Assembly: GCA_031772625.1 (NCBI GenBank)
Contig: CM062816.1
Span: 629,999,269-630,063,268, forward strand
Reading direction: 5' to 3'
Origin: Pinus tabuliformis
Lineage: Eukaryota; Streptophyta; Pinopsida; Pinales; Pinaceae
Length of the DNA: 64,000 nucleotides
Of the stretch, positions 22,810-34,181 are shown piece by piece (the first letter of the stretch is position 1; each line of letters opens with the position of its first letter). The notes under the pieces were generated by a model. It was not told the DNA's origin and did not search any database. It saw only the letters and a list, made by a program, of their open reading frames with translations. The position numbers and the translations under genes were made by a program.

Positions 22810-25800
22810 TGTTGTGCTTGTCAAAATCACCCCATTTATTAAAGCTAGTAGTAAAATATTACTTTAATAAATGGGGACCCTTTCAAAAGATGCATATACC
22901 CAAAAAATCAATCCTAACATGTAAATATTTCTTTTATTTTTAGAATAAATCAAGATATCAAACAAAACCTATAAAACCATCTAAATTCTAATTTTTCTTA
23001 TTTAGCATGAAATGCATCACAAATGATACCTTTCTAACCCACCACGATCTATGATGAAATAATAAAAAAAGTAAATCTATAATAAAAAAAGTAGTAATAA
23101 TGTTAGAAAGTCCTTAAATCTACGTTTAAAAGCTAAAGTCTCGCATCACAAAAACATTGTTTATAAAAGACTTATCTTAAGAGGTTACCCCAAGGTACTA
23201 CGATCTACAAGATTACGATGGTATAATAGCCCTCTCGCATCACATTTCAATCATACGACAAAAGCCTCAACCTATTATATGACGATATTGTAAAATGTGA
23301 TCTCGTCTTCGACCCACCTCTTAATCTTTCCATAAACACATGCAAAGGTCCATTATTCATTAAAAAGAGGCCCGATAAGTAATGACGTTTGTTTCTCGCA
23401 TCTCACATCTCGCACAAACTCAAAAAAGTGGTAAGTTAAACAAAACAAATTATGCGATATAGCAATCAGCGACATTTCTTTGCAAATCACAAAACCAATA
23501 TTATCGCAGTTTAAAGGCTCACCACCCTAGGAGATTGTTTCTCGATTTGCGATGTGAATATTTATGGAAATTCAACTTAAAATATAATGGATCATTAGTG
23601 GGCATTTATGAAGAATTAAATACATTTATGTGTGAAAGTCCATTTAGAGTGATTTGATATCTTCTTATGTGATTTCAAATAAAACACCTCTATCACCTTT
23701 ACTGGTTTTCTTCATCGATTCATTCCTACATTCAGTATCATTTTTATCGATAAACTATTCCTCTTGAAGCTTTTAGCAAAAAGCCACAGAATGGGGAGAT
23801 GAAAGCAATGGTAAAGAAAGGGAATGCAGTCACCTTTGAGATTTCAGAAATGACTCTGTTCACAGATACCACATGTAATAGGGAAGTAGGGACGTCTACA
23901 TGGGAGGCTATGTATCAGTTATTGGAGGAAGAACAACCAAGGATTCTTGACACAACGATTACAGTTGATGGGTGCAATTCATTTGATGCTTCCATAAATG
24001 AATTTGCGTGCTAATTTCTGCACCGAATATCCATGCGGCTAAAAACAATCCCCTATACTGACATGGTTAAGTGGATCAAAACAAGAGGCCAGGATGTTAT
24101 AGCATCTTTCACTCCAGATAACCTAAGGCTTATGTACCACCTGCTGGAGCCATAGGTTACCTACAACAGGAAATTTGTTGAGAATTCATCAAGGAAAATG
24201 AAGACACGGTGGACTACATAAATAATTGGTCAAATAAAGAAGAAAGAATCAAGAAAGATAAAACCAGTATGTATGCCACCACATTTGTTTGTTCCCCTTT
24301 CTGTTTTACTGTGGCTATGCTCTGTAGACTATTTGGCAAACCCAATAGTAACAAATTCTCCTTAGAATGGTTACCTTTAATAGATGCAGCTGTTAATGTA
24401 AAAATAATAGATTGCGCACAAATCCTGTCTGATAATTTAGCTAAAGAAATTATAGAGTATAAAAGGGAAAGGATTATTACTTCGAGGGTTTACCCTCCGT
24501 TTTTCATGTGTGCTTATGTTATGGACACTATTTGTTTTGGTTCTAAATTCCCTCTTATGGGATGGAAGTGGACTATTCAATACCCACTTCTTATTCACAT
24601 CTACCACATAAACATGCGGGAATCCAATTTTGAACCACATTTTTTCAAGATTTGTCACGGGGTTATGCTTCTCGTCGATAAATGAATTTATAATCGAGAT
24701 GCCCCCATATTATCCCAAGCTAAGATATACATCCTCCCAGTAGCTATATGGTTTGGGGAAGAGACATTTACATATATTAGAGTGTTTGGAAGCATCGCCT
24801 CTCCTGATGTTCTCCCTCTCTATGTCCCAAGTAAATTAATGCCTAGAGAGATAGCCTATTAGACATGCAGTGAAGGAGGGATGAGAAAAGCATTGAAGGA
24901 GTCAAAAAAGGCCATTTTGCCTCAATTTCTTGTGTCATGTGGAGTGTTTACATTACTTGACCCTATCCATGTGTTCAAGGAAGTAGATAATATTTTGTCT
25001 CTATGATTACCTAAGTTCCCCAGAAGAGAGTACGCCCCATTCGTATTGTCAAGGATTTTATCACTATGGTCAAAGTAAAAATATTCATCCATGACAAGGA
25101 CCCATTTGATGATGTTTTATTACAAAAGAATTCCTTTAGAGAAGTGAAGCATATGGCACAGATACTTTTTGATTAAGAAGGTCTTGAAACATTTTATAGC
25201 TACAGAGAAAAGAGATTATCAAAGGTCCCATTGGATCAATTGTAAATTGAACCAATAAGGGAGCCCACTCCCAACGTAAGCATAGATGGTGACTCTAAGG
25301 AAAAGTCTAAGAACAATTCTGGAAAGGCATCTGAGAAGTCTTCATAAAATAAGAAAAGTAGGAGCAAGGAATCAATCCAGGTTACAACCTAGTCTACAGC
25401 AGAGACAAATGAACAGACTTCGACCATCAAGCAGACGAAAACCCATAATCCCCCTATACATCTAATAACGCCTCTGGTAATTGATTTTGAAGAGCAGTGG
25501 GATAATTTCAACAAAAAACTCAACATAGAGAAAAAAGCACCGAAGACACAAATGACACATCAATAAACAACTTCAAAGATTATAACAAGGGGAATTGTGA
25601 ATATTCAAGAAATAGAACACATTCCTGTTACCCCCACCTCTTAGATTGTTTTAAGAATAAAAGAAATTACCCCTCTTAATTTATTTTACAGCCCACAGCA
25701 CAAGGCCACTATTAGAAGACATAGAAAGAAAGGAAAATTGGAATCTACCACTCCAAACAATGAGCTGATGGATGTCCTCTAGAAAGACTCATCCATCGAC

Positions 25801-27671
25801 CCATCATCCAACCTCACTAGGCTCTTGTAGTTCACAGGTGCATATGTTATGGCAACTATTGAGAAAGACACAAAGGTACAACTATTGCTTAAGGAATAAG
25901 AAAACAAAATTTTGTCACTAGAACAACAGTTACAGCAAGCCAAAACCAACCAACAATCATAAATACAATTGGCTAAGTTACAGCAGGAGTTCCAATGAAT
26001 GCAAATAGAACATCAAATTAGCTTGTTAGGTAAGGAGTCATAGATACACAACATAATAGATCTACATTAGGATGAACCAAAGATCGATCAGTTTGTCACT
26101 GAAGCACTCAGCCTCAACTCCCAGCTCACACACCAAAAAGAATTGATATGCCAAAAAATATTGTAGTCGAACTCTTACTATGAAATAAGTGGCAAGTTAA
26201 CAAGCCAAGTTATGGAATTGTGACTGGAATATGACGAAATTATTAAAAAGGTTTCAGATTTCATAACTTGGAAAAATTCAGAGAATGGGAGAAGAGTCGA
26301 CATGCCCAAACTGGATGAATCACATAAAGAGATCTTATTCTCGAGTTGGGGTTCTCGACTAAAAGAGGCAGAACAGGTAACAGAGGATGCAGTAGCAGTG
26401 ACAAACATCATCATTGAAAGTGTAAATGAAAATTTGCATAGTGCTAATCTTGTGGCAGAAACCACTCCTGGTTTCCTTCCAAATGCAAAACAACTTGAAT
26501 TATAGTGGAAACACGCAGCAGAAGAAAGAACAGAAGCAATTAGGCAAGTGACCAGGTTAAACTGGGAGACATATTGGTAATATATGGTAAAGCGCACATC
26601 TAGTGTATAACCCTGAAATGCCTAACTGTTTCTTTGGAGAAAATGGTGCTCTCACTCATTAGTGCCATGTTTACATAACAACTGGAAGCTGAAGTTAGCC
26701 AATCTACACTCCTCAAGACCATGCTAGATATTTACAATCTAAAAGATTGAATGCAGAATTAGTCATTATGCATATTTCTATTTTTGTTTTATTTTGATTA
26801 AATTGAGGCACGTCGCTTAAACCTCCTCATATTTTTTTGTAATAATATATTTTTAGTTACATAATTTAGTATTTAAACCCCTCTCACGCATTTAGAGAGG
26901 GGTCCAGAAATTTTATCAGAAACATTCTTCAGAACACACACTTCTGCTCCCTTTGAGGAAGTTCTGGTGAAATTAATGGAAAATGATTTATTTTCTACTT
27001 GAATTCGACATCTTCTACTGAAATTTCACTCATGTAACCTTAGATGATGTTGGATGATTTGAAAGTAGATCAATATTGCTAGAGCACATGAGTAGAACGT
27101 ATTATAAATGGTACTATAAACCCTTAATTCCTTTTACTTATGTGTCAAGTAATACATTATCTTCAAGTTATTTATGTATGAAAGTTTGAATTTTAGATTT
27201 CCATTATTGCATTGTTGTTTGATGATGATTTATAGTTTATACTAAATACATCAATTATTTTTGTGCGATATATCTCTCATATCATTTCAGCTAACTTTTT
27301 ATACGAAACGATCATTATTAAACGGATTCAATTCTTATCGTAATTGAATGATCTTTATTATCAATTACTTTTAGTTATAATTTTACATTGCATATATCAT
27401 GTCACTCTTGGGATAGTTATAGTTAGATAAATATTTTTGATTAAGAAAAATTGTGTGTGATTATTAGTTAGATTAGATTATTTTGAGGTTAAGTATTACT
27501 CCAAAAAGTCTCAAAAACATCATCCTATTAGCACAAGCATAAAAATAGATTGGGAAACTTGTCCCATTATCCCTAGTCAGAGCCACTATTCCAAATGGAA
27601 AAGGAGCTGTCCTAAGGTTCGGACTGGGTGGTTATCCCCCTTGTTGAGGCAACAATTTTTGAGCCTCAACA
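22810..27671 (+). repeat. 5' LTR of gypsy B (4,862 bp, protein-coding)
   Basis: Starts TGTTGTGCTTG and ends GAGCCTCAACA. It aligns by eye along its whole length with 38976-43852, including about 1 kb of non-coding lead, the ORF relic, a short inverted repeat (CCCCTCTC...GAGAGGGG at 26879-26903) and the tail GGTGGTTATCCCCCTTGTTGAGGC split over two lines. Sampled lines suggest divergence of very roughly 10% from the 3' copy; I did not compute it. Confidence 0.92.
23799..26749 (+). pseudogene. LTR-encoded accessory ORF of gypsy B (5' LTR copy)
   Basis: A decayed ORF of about 980 codons lies entirely inside the LTR. Readable parts: N-terminus (KKGNAVTFEISEM), a globular section at 24209-24685 with PPFFMCAYVMDTICFGS, LMGWKWTIQ and the segment ESNFEPHFFKICHGV, a middle section with VPSKLMPREIAY, and a Q/E/K-rich coiled-coil C-terminal third (LEQQLQQAKTNQQ, then NIIIESVNENLHSANLVAE). 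Stops such as 24683, and frame changes, break it. No characterised family is recognised with confidence; a plant transposon accessory or envelope-like protein is possible. Confidence 0.75.
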
Positions 27672-27673
27672 TA

Positions 27674-27692
27674 TTTGGTGCTAGGAGGAGGG
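27674..27692 (+). promoter_or_regulatory. Primer-binding site region of gypsy B
   Basis: TTTGGTGCTAGGAGGAGGG begins two bases after the LTR end. Position and the TTGG start fit a tRNA primer site; I cannot name the tRNA from memory. Confidence 0.6.
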
Positions 27693-27703
27693 TCTGACTA
27701 TCA

Positions 27704-29530
27704 ATGGCAAGTAAATATAAATCTACATGCCATTCTAAGAGTAATGCTCCCTTAGCATCACCTCCAACTTCTCATTCAAATTCCAAATCTCCTATTCCCA
27801 AGCGAAAAGTTGAAAAGAAAAATATAAAGCCCACTATTGAAATCCTAAACAAGCCAGACAGTTGTTCTTCTAAACCACCTGAATTACAATCTCTGATCCA
27901 CAAATTGTAGGGGATTTCAATATCTCAAGAAGAATATGAGTTATCCCAAGGCACTGTCACTTCTTAATATATCCCATCGCAACCATTAACCAGATCACAA
28001 AGTGAAAAACTTGGAATCCCACCATTTGAATTCCCTCTGCCAAGTCGTAAAAGGGCTAAGAGGACACCATCAGAATCTCACAACAAGGTTCTTTCATCAT
28101 CATCATCCATTCCATCCATATCATTGCAAGGTCACACACTTGCTTCCGAACTCCAGATTATGGTTCACACACGTACAGGAGTCGCACCATCCTTTACCCA
28201 ATCACCTTTAATCACTGCTTCACCCTCTTCTACTAATATTCCAACAATGGCACAAAATCAACCTCAACCAAGGCCATGGACCAACCCAGGAGCTATTAGA
28301 ATGGTTGGACCTTTGTCCCAATTGCCAGCACATCCAGAAAAATGGTTACCTAAATTTAACCCTAATAATGGCCTGTTAGTTGAAGAACATATAAATAATT
28401 TCATGTTGTCCATTAATTTGAATGGAGTAGCAGAAGAAGACGCAGTTGTAATATTATTCCCATATACTGTACAAGAAGCAACATGATCATGGTACTTTTC
28501 ATTACCATCAGGCTCTATTAATAGCTGGGATGCTTTTCAAGAGAATTTTTTAACTAAATTTGGAGATGATAGGTATACAACAACTTTGATAAATGAACTC
28601 TTCAATTTGAAAGCCAAACCAAAAGAACCCATTAAAGAATTCAACTCACATTTCAATAAGTTATTGAATAAAAACCTACAATGTCCAAGCCTAGTGAGGA
28701 GGTCCAAATGAATGGTACATTTCTGCTCTACCCTCAAACACAACCACCTTCATTGATTGAGCTGTCAAATTGATGTTATCAGAAAATATGAAAGAGGCAA
28801 TAGCTTTTGAAAAATGTATCTTGACCGTAGAAAATAAAAATGAATTAGAGGAAAGAAAATCGAAGAAAGTAAGCTTTAGAGATGATTCTAGGAAAAAACC
28901 ACCAAAGGATCGTTTTGATCTGGAAAGGTTACAAAATGTCCTCAAGACCATGTATAATGAAATGGTTGACATAAAAAATCAAGTAGCAGAATCTTCTTCC
29001 AAGGAACATTTTATACCATAAAAAAGGAATGCCCCAACTGATCCTAAACCACCAAATGCTATATCCAACGCTGAATAGGATGGAGATGAGGAAGAAGCCT
29101 TAAGTGAAGAACAAACTGACGATGAAGAAATAATGGAGTTACAAGGAATGTGGGATTTTATCCTTCCAAATGAAGAGGATCAGGAAGCATTACCTATAGC
29201 CACTAGAAATAGAAATCAACTTGATCCACCTTAATCGAGCTCAAAACAGAAAGCTTCAATGCCACCTTTGAGAGATAAAGTCGTAGGTAAGAAATCTTCA
29301 TCGAAATCTACTAAGACAAACCCTACCCAATTAGATCCTTCACCCTCATCTAAAACTCTGATAATTCCCGATGAAATGGAATACAATATTATTGAGGATA
29401 TGAAGAAAGCTAGGGAAAACATCACCTTTCATGAGCTTAGTAAATTAAAACATCAGCAGAACCTACCTTTGAAAGAACTGAAAGCAGTTCCTACTACCCC
29501 GCTTCCTGCCGCAGTAATATCACAGGCTGC
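27704..29530 (+). pseudogene. Gypsy B gag
   Basis: Starts at ATG 27704 with a Ser/Lys/Pro-rich N-terminus. The central gag domain reads WTNPGAIRMVGPLSQLP, then ATxSWYFSLPSGSINSWDAF near 28480-28540 and FLTKFGDDRYTTTLINEL, then PIKEFNSHFNKLLN. A Lys-rich C-terminal part (ERKSKKVSFRDDSRKK) follows near 28850-28910. Several stops (for example the TGA at 28484) and frameshifts break it. No clear zinc knuckle is visible. Confidence 0.85.
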
Positions 29531-29537
29531 TTAGGAA

Positions 29538-30150
29538 ATGGGAAGACCCCCTAGTATTTCTGTAAACAAAATTGATCCAACAAACATCTCTCTAATTGGC
29601 GGAAGATCTAAATCTCATACTCTGCCATTTCTCCTTACTTTTGAAGTCTTTAATAAAAACTTGCACAATTGTTTAGTTGATTTTGGTGCTTCATCTAACA
29701 TTTTTCCTAGAATAGTCTGCGCTAAGTAAAATGTCTAGCCTCAAAAATTTACAGTACGAATAGTACAATTAGATCGGTCTCAAGTCAAAGTTGTCAGAGG
29801 ACTTAATCAAGTAACCATTAGACATCATCAAACCAAAAAGTTTGTCAAGTCATTGATATACTTGTAGCTGACATTCCTGAATTCTATGGCTTAATCCTCA
29901 GTAGGGCCTGATTAGAAAAACTCCATGGTTACTTCGCAACTGACTGGTCTCACATGTGGCTTCCCTATAATGGCAAGCCAAATCAGATAAAGGTTGATCG
30001 AGAGAAACATAAAAAATATATAGTGATAGAGCTAGAAGGAGAAAATGAGCCAGTAGCATATAACAATAATATAATCGGAAACTATTTTGTTAGGTCATTC
30101 CTGGGGAATTTCAATGCTCATACTTCACCTTTCTTAGAAATATTTGTTGT
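29538..30150 (+). pseudogene. Gypsy B protease region
   Basis: The aspartic protease active site appears as LVDFGASSNIFP near 29677-29712; the usual DSGAS or DTGAS has Ser/Thr replaced by Phe. Downstream, across frame changes, DIPEFYG, FATDWSHMWLP and NGKPNQIKVD match the conserved region after protease in dual-RNase H plant gypsy elements. Confidence 0.8.
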
Positions 30151-30234
30151 ATCTCAAATCGAAAATTATTCCCAAATAGACACCTATAAATGTGTGAATT
30201 TTGTAGATCAACTTGTACATAATTCTTTATTCTC

Positions 30235-30700
30235 GAAATTATTTATTGATGGATCTAGATCCAATGATGGAGCAGGGGCATGATGCATATTAGTTAGCCC
30301 ATAAGGTGAAAAGACTATTCTAGCATGTAGAATTGAATTTGATTGTACAAACAACATTGCTGAATATGAAGCATTCATTCAAGGTTTGTACAAAGCAATT
30401 GGTCTTAATATCAAATACCTTCATGTGTTTGGAGATTTCAAAATTGTTGTTAGATAAGTAAGAAATATTATACACTGTCTGTGAGGACATTTGAAACACT
30501 ATCAATCATTAGTCAAAGACTTGACCTCACATTTTACAGTGTTTGATATTTCCTCTATCCCAAGAATACAAAATGCTAGCATCGATCTCCTAGCTAATGT
30601 AGCTTCCAAGCTTATTCCACTAGAATATGACAACCCAGATCGATTCTCCATTGAATTAATTTTTAGGCCATCTATTCCTAATAATATCACCAACTAGAGT
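30235..30700 (+). pseudogene. Extra (archaeal/plant-type) RNase H upstream of RT in gypsy B
   Basis: LFIDGSRSNDGAGA, NIAEYEAFIQGL, HVFGDFKIVV and NASIDLLANVAS carry the D, E, D and D of a type I RNase H in correct order. This domain would degrade the RNA strand in RNA-DNA hybrids. It lies before RT, separate from the native RNase H that starts after RT near 31920. It is followed by IFRPSIPNNI and a linker that I recall from angiosperm elements with the same order. Stops at 30281, 30455 and nearby break the frame. Confidence 0.8.
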
Positions 30701-30838
30701 GTCTTTAAAAATGATCCCAATATCATAAGCTTCCTCACTTCAAAAGGTTTTTATGATGACTAGATAGTTGATGAAGACTAGCATGACAACCAACTAAAGC
30801 TAGAAACCAACAATGCTATACCAAAATTCGTAGTTAAA

Positions 30839-32065
30839 TTGAAAGATTTATATGACCTCAAAGATAGATTCAAAAGATCTACTATTTCAAAACTTCAGAG
30901 TTCAACTCTGAGGTATGAACTAATCAATCTTAGAACTGACTCAAAAACAAAAAACATCAATCTAGATTTCGAACTGAGATCGAAAGAAGAAAAATCAACT
31001 TTTATACTTCTGTTGAATCAATATAAGAATGTATTTTCTTGGAATTATGATGATCTTAAAACCTATGACACTTCTATTATTCAACACACTATTTTGATGA
31101 CCTTTGATGAAAAACCCATTCAACAGAAATTGAGGAAATTTCATCCCAATTTAGAAAGCCAGATTAAATCTCAGTTAAATAAACTACTAAAAGCCAAAAT
31201 TATTTTTCCTGTTAGACATTCGAGTTGGGTCTCCAATCTCATTCTAGTCAGAAAGAAAAACGGTGATATCCAAATTTGTATAGACTTTCGCAATCTCAAT
31301 AAAGCTTGCCAAAAGGACAATTTTCCTTTGCCTCCTATGGAATAGGTATTTCAATCAGTTGTAGGCTCAGAACTAATGTCCTTTCTAGATGGTTTCTTAG
31401 GTTACAATCAAATCTTAGCCCATCTAGACGATCAACTAAGAACCACATTTACAACAAAATGGGGCACTTATGCCTATTAAAAGATTTTGTTTGGACTAAT
31501 TAATGTTGGTGCCACTTTCCAAATAGCCATGGACATTTCTTTCAAGGGTTTAGTAAATAGGCCAGTGGTAATCTACTTAGATGATATAACTATATATTCC
31601 AAAAAATGTAGTAATCATCTGAGAGATCTAAAACAAATCTTTGAACATTGTCAAAAATATGGGATTTCCCTTAACCCCAAGAAGTCTTTTTTCATATTAA
31701 GTGAAGGAAAACTCCTTGGATTTATTGTCTCGAAAATAGGGATTCATATTGACCCACATAGGACTAAAGAAATTTCTGAAACACCTTTGCGCCATAACAA
31801 AAAATCGACGCAATCTTTCCTTGGTCAAATAAATTTTGTCAAACGATTTGTCCCTAACTTCTCAAGAATTGTATTACACCTTCAAGCCATGATAAAAAAA
31901 AAAAAAATCTTTGTTTAAATGGGGTCAATTGGAACATGAATCTTTTAACTTTATAAAACAAGAAATCATAAACACCCTGTCTTTAGCAATGCCGAATTTT
32001 TCCAATCATTTCACTTTGTACACTTTTGCTTCCGAGAAATCATACACAGCCATATTGACTCAAGC
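30839..32065 (+). pseudogene. Gypsy B reverse transcriptase and truncated native RNase H
   Basis: RT motifs in order: WVSNLILVRKKNGDIQIC, DFRNLNKACQKDNFPLPP, FLGYNQI, FGLINVGATFQIAMD, VIYLDDITIYS (catalytic YLDD kept), and LGFIVSKIGIHIDP. RNase H begins near 31930 and reads LYTFASEKSYTAILTQA up to 32065, where chromovirus C is inserted. The rest of RNase H and the integrase are not found after C. Stops and a frameshift near 31480 and a poly-A slippage near 31900-31910 inactivate it. Confidence 0.88.
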
Positions 32066-32398
32066 TGTTGGGTCCCTATAATACTAGTGATTACCCCATT
32101 AATATTGTAGTTATACCCCTTATTAATATTTTTGTGCCCCTATTACCCCCATATTGTTACTACTATGCCCCATAGAATCCCTCTATTGTTATTTTTGCGG
32201 CTTTATATTATTATTGTTAGGTCGGCTGGATTATATTGTGACTCCTTAGGCTCTTATATATATAAAGGAGGTTTTGTCATTTGAATCATCCAAGAATTGT
32301 TCATTTATGTAATGTAAAGGAAGTTTCCCCCTCGAAGAGGCTGAATTCTAAGTCATTGATCTATCTTTTCTATCTTTTCTTGAGCTGGTTTCATAACA
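32066..32398 (+). repeat. 5' LTR of chromovirus C
   Basis: 333 bp, TGTT...AACA ends. It has a TATA stretch at 32255-32266 and is followed by TTTAGTATCAGAGC (32399-32412), one change from the TGGTATCAGAGC initiator tRNA-Met primer site. Confidence 0.92.
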
Positions 32399-33066
32399 TT
32401 TAGTATCAGAGCTTTGGATTCTAGGATTTCGCTGCTCCAAATAGGTCATCGTGGCATTTTCGCTATAACTTTATTTTTGTGATGTTTCAGAAGTAAAAAA
32501 AAAAACCCCATTTGAGAAGAAATCACGCTGAACCTTGTGTCCTAATTTCCAAGATTTTAACGCAATATTTTAGGAGATATGATCTGAGGAAGTTGGTCTT
32601 TTTGCAGACTCATGAATTACATTCAAAACAGGTGACCTGGGGAAAATTGTCATAACTTTCTCTCTGGGAATCAGATTGAAATTTCGTAAGAAGGTATGGA
32701 AAGAGGACAGACTGTAGTTTCTTGTGTATCTTTTCAAAACCAAATATCGAAAATTGTACACGTCACACTTGCTCTTCTGGAAAGGTCTATAATCAGGTCA
32801 TCCTGGGCGATTGTGCATAACTCTTTCTTGGAGAATCCAATTTGGATCTGACTAGTGGCATTGGAAAGATGACAGAGAGACCTACTACAGGTCACAAATT
32901 CAGAACTAGATGATTGGAAAGTACAGAGATACATCAGAGGCAATATCAAGCTCCTACAAAGTGAAAAAAGGTGTGTAGATTTTTTTAAATTTTTGCTTAA
33001 GCTTGGTTTGAAAATTTATTTTGAAGGAATTCAAAGGGCATAGTAGAGCATTATTATCGGTAACTG

Positions 33067-34181
33067 ATGCCTCGAGGAAAGAAAATGCAAACACCTAGTA
33101 AGGAACCTGAAAGCTCTAGCATGACTCATGGAGAAGAGGAAGAAATGCTACATGATATATCAAAATTACAAGAACAAGTGCAACAAATGTCACGCTCACA
33201 AAAGTTAACATATGCTAAGATAAATGGCGTGGAAGCTAAGATGAATGGCATGGAAGCTAAGATGGACAATTTGAAGATAGATTTGAACACAAATTTGAAG
33301 ACAGGCATGGCAGATTTGAAGACAGATTTGACAAATTTTCTACATGAAATACTTACTAATGGTGAAAAGGTAGTAAAGGAAACTCATGATGAGAACAAAA
33401 GAAATGTTAATCATGATTCCATAGACGCTAATGTTGGACCTAAGAATCACCATATTCCAAAAATCGATATGAGGAAGTTTGATCGCAAGGATCCCGCCAC
33501 ATGGATATTACAGATGGAGCAATTCTTCGAATCAATAATGTGCAAAACGCACAAAAGGTACATATGGCAACTGTATTTTTGGAACCAAATCATTTTGTAT
33601 GGTATCAATGGCTTTGTTCTCGTAAACAATTTATCACTTGGGCAATTTTTACGGAAGAATTGATAGCACATTATGAGGATACAAAAAGCAACACTTTTTT
33701 TAGCCAATTGATAAGTCTCAAACAAAAGGATTCAATAATGGAGCACATTGAGGAGTTCCAAAAATTGAACATAAGGGTAAAAGATATTCCAGAGGAGCAT
33801 AGGATTGATGTGTTCATAGGGTCTTTAAAGGATAATATCCAACATGATGTTCGCCTTTGGGAACATGATTCATTAGAGAAGGCATTCAGGTTAGCAAGAA
33901 AAATGGAAAGCAAAATTATGGCAATCAAGAAGCATACCACTCACAACTATAAAGATGGAAGTGTTGTTGCCGCTAGTCTTCCACAACCTATAAGGTTGAC
34001 ACCACAACAATTGGAAGAAAAAAGAGCAAAAGGGCTTTGTTATAGTTGTGATAGCAAATACACTAAAGGTCATAAGTGTGCTGAGAAGAAATTATTCTAC
34101 ATAGATTGTGAAGAGGAAGAAGAAAAGGAGCAAGAAAGGTCAAAAGAAGAGGATATACTCCAAGGAACAAAGCCTAGATGA
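33067..34181 (+). pseudogene. Chromovirus C gag
   Basis: Starts at ATG 33067. The N-terminal part includes a probable coiled coil with short NGVEAKMNGMEAKMDNLK-type repeats (about 33220-33330). A frame change near 33510 leads into the gag core (HIEEFQKLNIRVKDIP, IDVFIGSLKDNIQHDV, EKAFRLARKMESK), then RLTPQQLEEKRAKGLCYSC and the zinc knuckle with C-x2-C and GHKC near 34040-34082. A second frame change near 34170 joins it to pol. Confidence 0.85.
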
